DNA of 64,000 nucleotides from Kaistia defluvii (GTDB taxonomy: Bacteria; Pseudomonadota; Alphaproteobacteria; Rhizobiales; Kaistiaceae), in assembly GCF_026343955.1 (NCBI RefSeq), contig NZ_JAPKNI010000004.1, positions 186,001 to 250,000 of the forward strand, written 5' to 3'. Each line of letters starts with the position of its first letter. Position 1 is the first letter of the stretch. Under the pieces are notes generated by a model. The model saw only the letters and a list, made by a program, of their open reading frames with translations. It was not told the DNA's origin and made no database searches. Both the position numbers and the translations under genes were made by a program. Below, one piece after another: positions 63,286 through 64,000 of the stretch.

Positions 63286-64000
63286 GTGCTGATCACCGAC
63301 GACCTCCGCATCCGCGAACTGAAAGAACTCTCGACACCCGAACAGGTGATGCGCGAGTTCCCCCGCACCGAGACCGCCAGCGACACCGTCACCGGCGCCC
63401 GAACCGCGCTGCACAACATCCTGCACGGCACCGACGACCGCCTTGCCGTCGTCATCGGCCCCTGCTCGATCCATGATCCCGTCGCCGCCATGGACTATGC
63501 GCGCCGCCTCGCCGAAATCCGCCCCTACCTCGCCGACCGGCTCGAGATCATCATGCGGGTCTATTTCGAGAAGCCGCGCACGACCGTCGGCTGGAAGGGC
63601 CTGATCAACGATCCCGACCTCGACGGCAGCTTCGAGATCGACAAGGGCCTGCGCATCGCGCGCAACCTGCTGCTCGAGATCAACGATCTCGGCGTGCCGG
63701 CAGGCTCCGAATTCCTCGACATGACGACGCCGCAGTATTTCGCCGATCTCGTCGGCTGGGGCGCGATCGGCGCGCGCACGACCGAAAGCCAGGTGCATCG
63801 CGAGCTGGCCTCCGGCCTCTCCTGCGCGGTCGGCTTCAAGAACGGCACGGACGGCAACGTCAAGATCGCGCTCGACGCGGTTCTCTCGGCGTCGCAGCCG
63901 CACCATTTCCTGGCCGTCACCAAGACCGGACGGTCCGCCATCGCCACCACGGTCGGCAACGAGGACTGCCACATCATCCTGCGCGGCGGAAAATCGACCA
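63286..64000 (+). CDS. aroG: 3-deoxy-7-phosphoheptulonate (DAHP) synthase, class I (partial, right edge)
   Basis: The first 238 codons are in the window; the end is cut. The start is GTG 63286 behind AAGGAG (63274-63279). It condenses phosphoenolpyruvate and erythrose-4-phosphate in the first shikimate step. The class I (AroF/AroG/AroH) marks are VIGPCSIHDPVAAMDYA (metal Cys), MRVYFEKPRTTVGWKGLIND (PEP-binding Lys and Arg), SCAVGFKNGTDGNVKIALDA and HHFLAVTKTG. Which aromatic amino acid inhibits it cannot be told from this part, so the symbol is provisional. Expression is probably set by the upstream attenuator. Confidence 0.92.
   Translation, partial: MLITDDLRIRELKELSTPEQVMREFPRTETASDTVTGARTALHNILHGTDDRLAVVIGPCSIHDPVAAMDYARRLAEIRPYLADRLEIIMRVYFEKPRTTVGWKGLINDPDLDGSFEIDKGLRIARNLLLEINDLGVPAGSEFLDMTTPQYFADLVGWGAIGARTTESQVHRELASGLSCAVGFKNGTDGNVKIALDAVLSASQPHHFLAVTKTGRSAIATTVGNEDCHIILRGGKST

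Overview
The window is high-GC DNA packed with genes in head-to-tail operons that overlap by ATGA, GTGA or TGATG. It looks like the chromosome of an alphaproteobacterium of the order Hyphomicrobiales (Rhizobiales). Supporting signs are Omp25/Omp31-type porins, a suf locus next to an alpha/beta hydrolase, a complete glg operon, a phn operon controlled by PhnF, and scattered palindromic REP-like repeats. The genus cannot be fixed from sequence alone. No rRNA, tRNA, CRISPR array, prophage or insertion sequence was seen.

Layout. Positions 1-10.4 kb hold the phosphonate locus. phnGHIJ, an acetyltransferase gene, phnK, phnL and phnM (cut by the left edge) run leftward. phnF runs rightward from a shared palindromic operator. 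phnCDE1E2 encodes the ABC importer. At 10.6-12.7 kb are an IclR-type regulator and an unusual adenosylhomocysteinase-like enzyme. Positions 12.8-28.1 kb form an exopolysaccharide locus: four or five glycosyltransferases, a GH10 glycosidase, a Wzz/Wzc-like chain-length protein, an acyltransferase, a polymerase-like protein, a flippase, and a CelD-like plus JmjC/cupin-like pair. Positions 28.3-37.9 kb carry the glycogen operon glgP-glgB-glgC-glgA-glgX, with a Crp/Fnr regulator upstream.

Positions 38.9-42.1 kb hold what I consider the most interesting system. It is a small RiPP-type locus with a 32-residue precursor peptide, a nucleotidyltransferase, a PqqD-like recognition protein, a lasso-type B2 leader peptidase and an HPr-kinase-like protein. 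It has no lasso cyclase, and the precursor has no acidic residue that could form a lasso ring.

Positions 42.4-46.6 kb carry a TetR regulator with two matching operators and a fused LplT-PlsC-Aas lipid remodelling protein. Positions 46.6-48.5 kb contain a DUF559 endonuclease bracketed by palindromic repeats, then TfoX-like and TenA genes. Positions 48.6-56.1 kb hold the suf iron-sulfur operon, with an Irr-type (ICE-like) palindrome upstream. Positions 56.3-60.5 kb hold an alpha/beta hydrolase and three tandem Omp25/31-like porins, each followed by a hairpin terminator. Positions 61-63 kb carry a secreted lipase-like protein and anmK. The right edge cuts a DAHP synthase gene. That gene is preceded by a leaderless 26-codon leader peptide rich in Phe, Tyr and Trp and by an attenuator terminator.

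How the genes work together: PhnCDE imports phosphonates and PhnGHIJKLM converts them to usable phosphate. The exopolysaccharide, glycogen and porin genes concern envelope and carbon storage. Suf supplies Fe-S clusters, including that of PhnJ. The DAHP synthase leader links aromatic amino acid supply to entry into the shikimate pathway.
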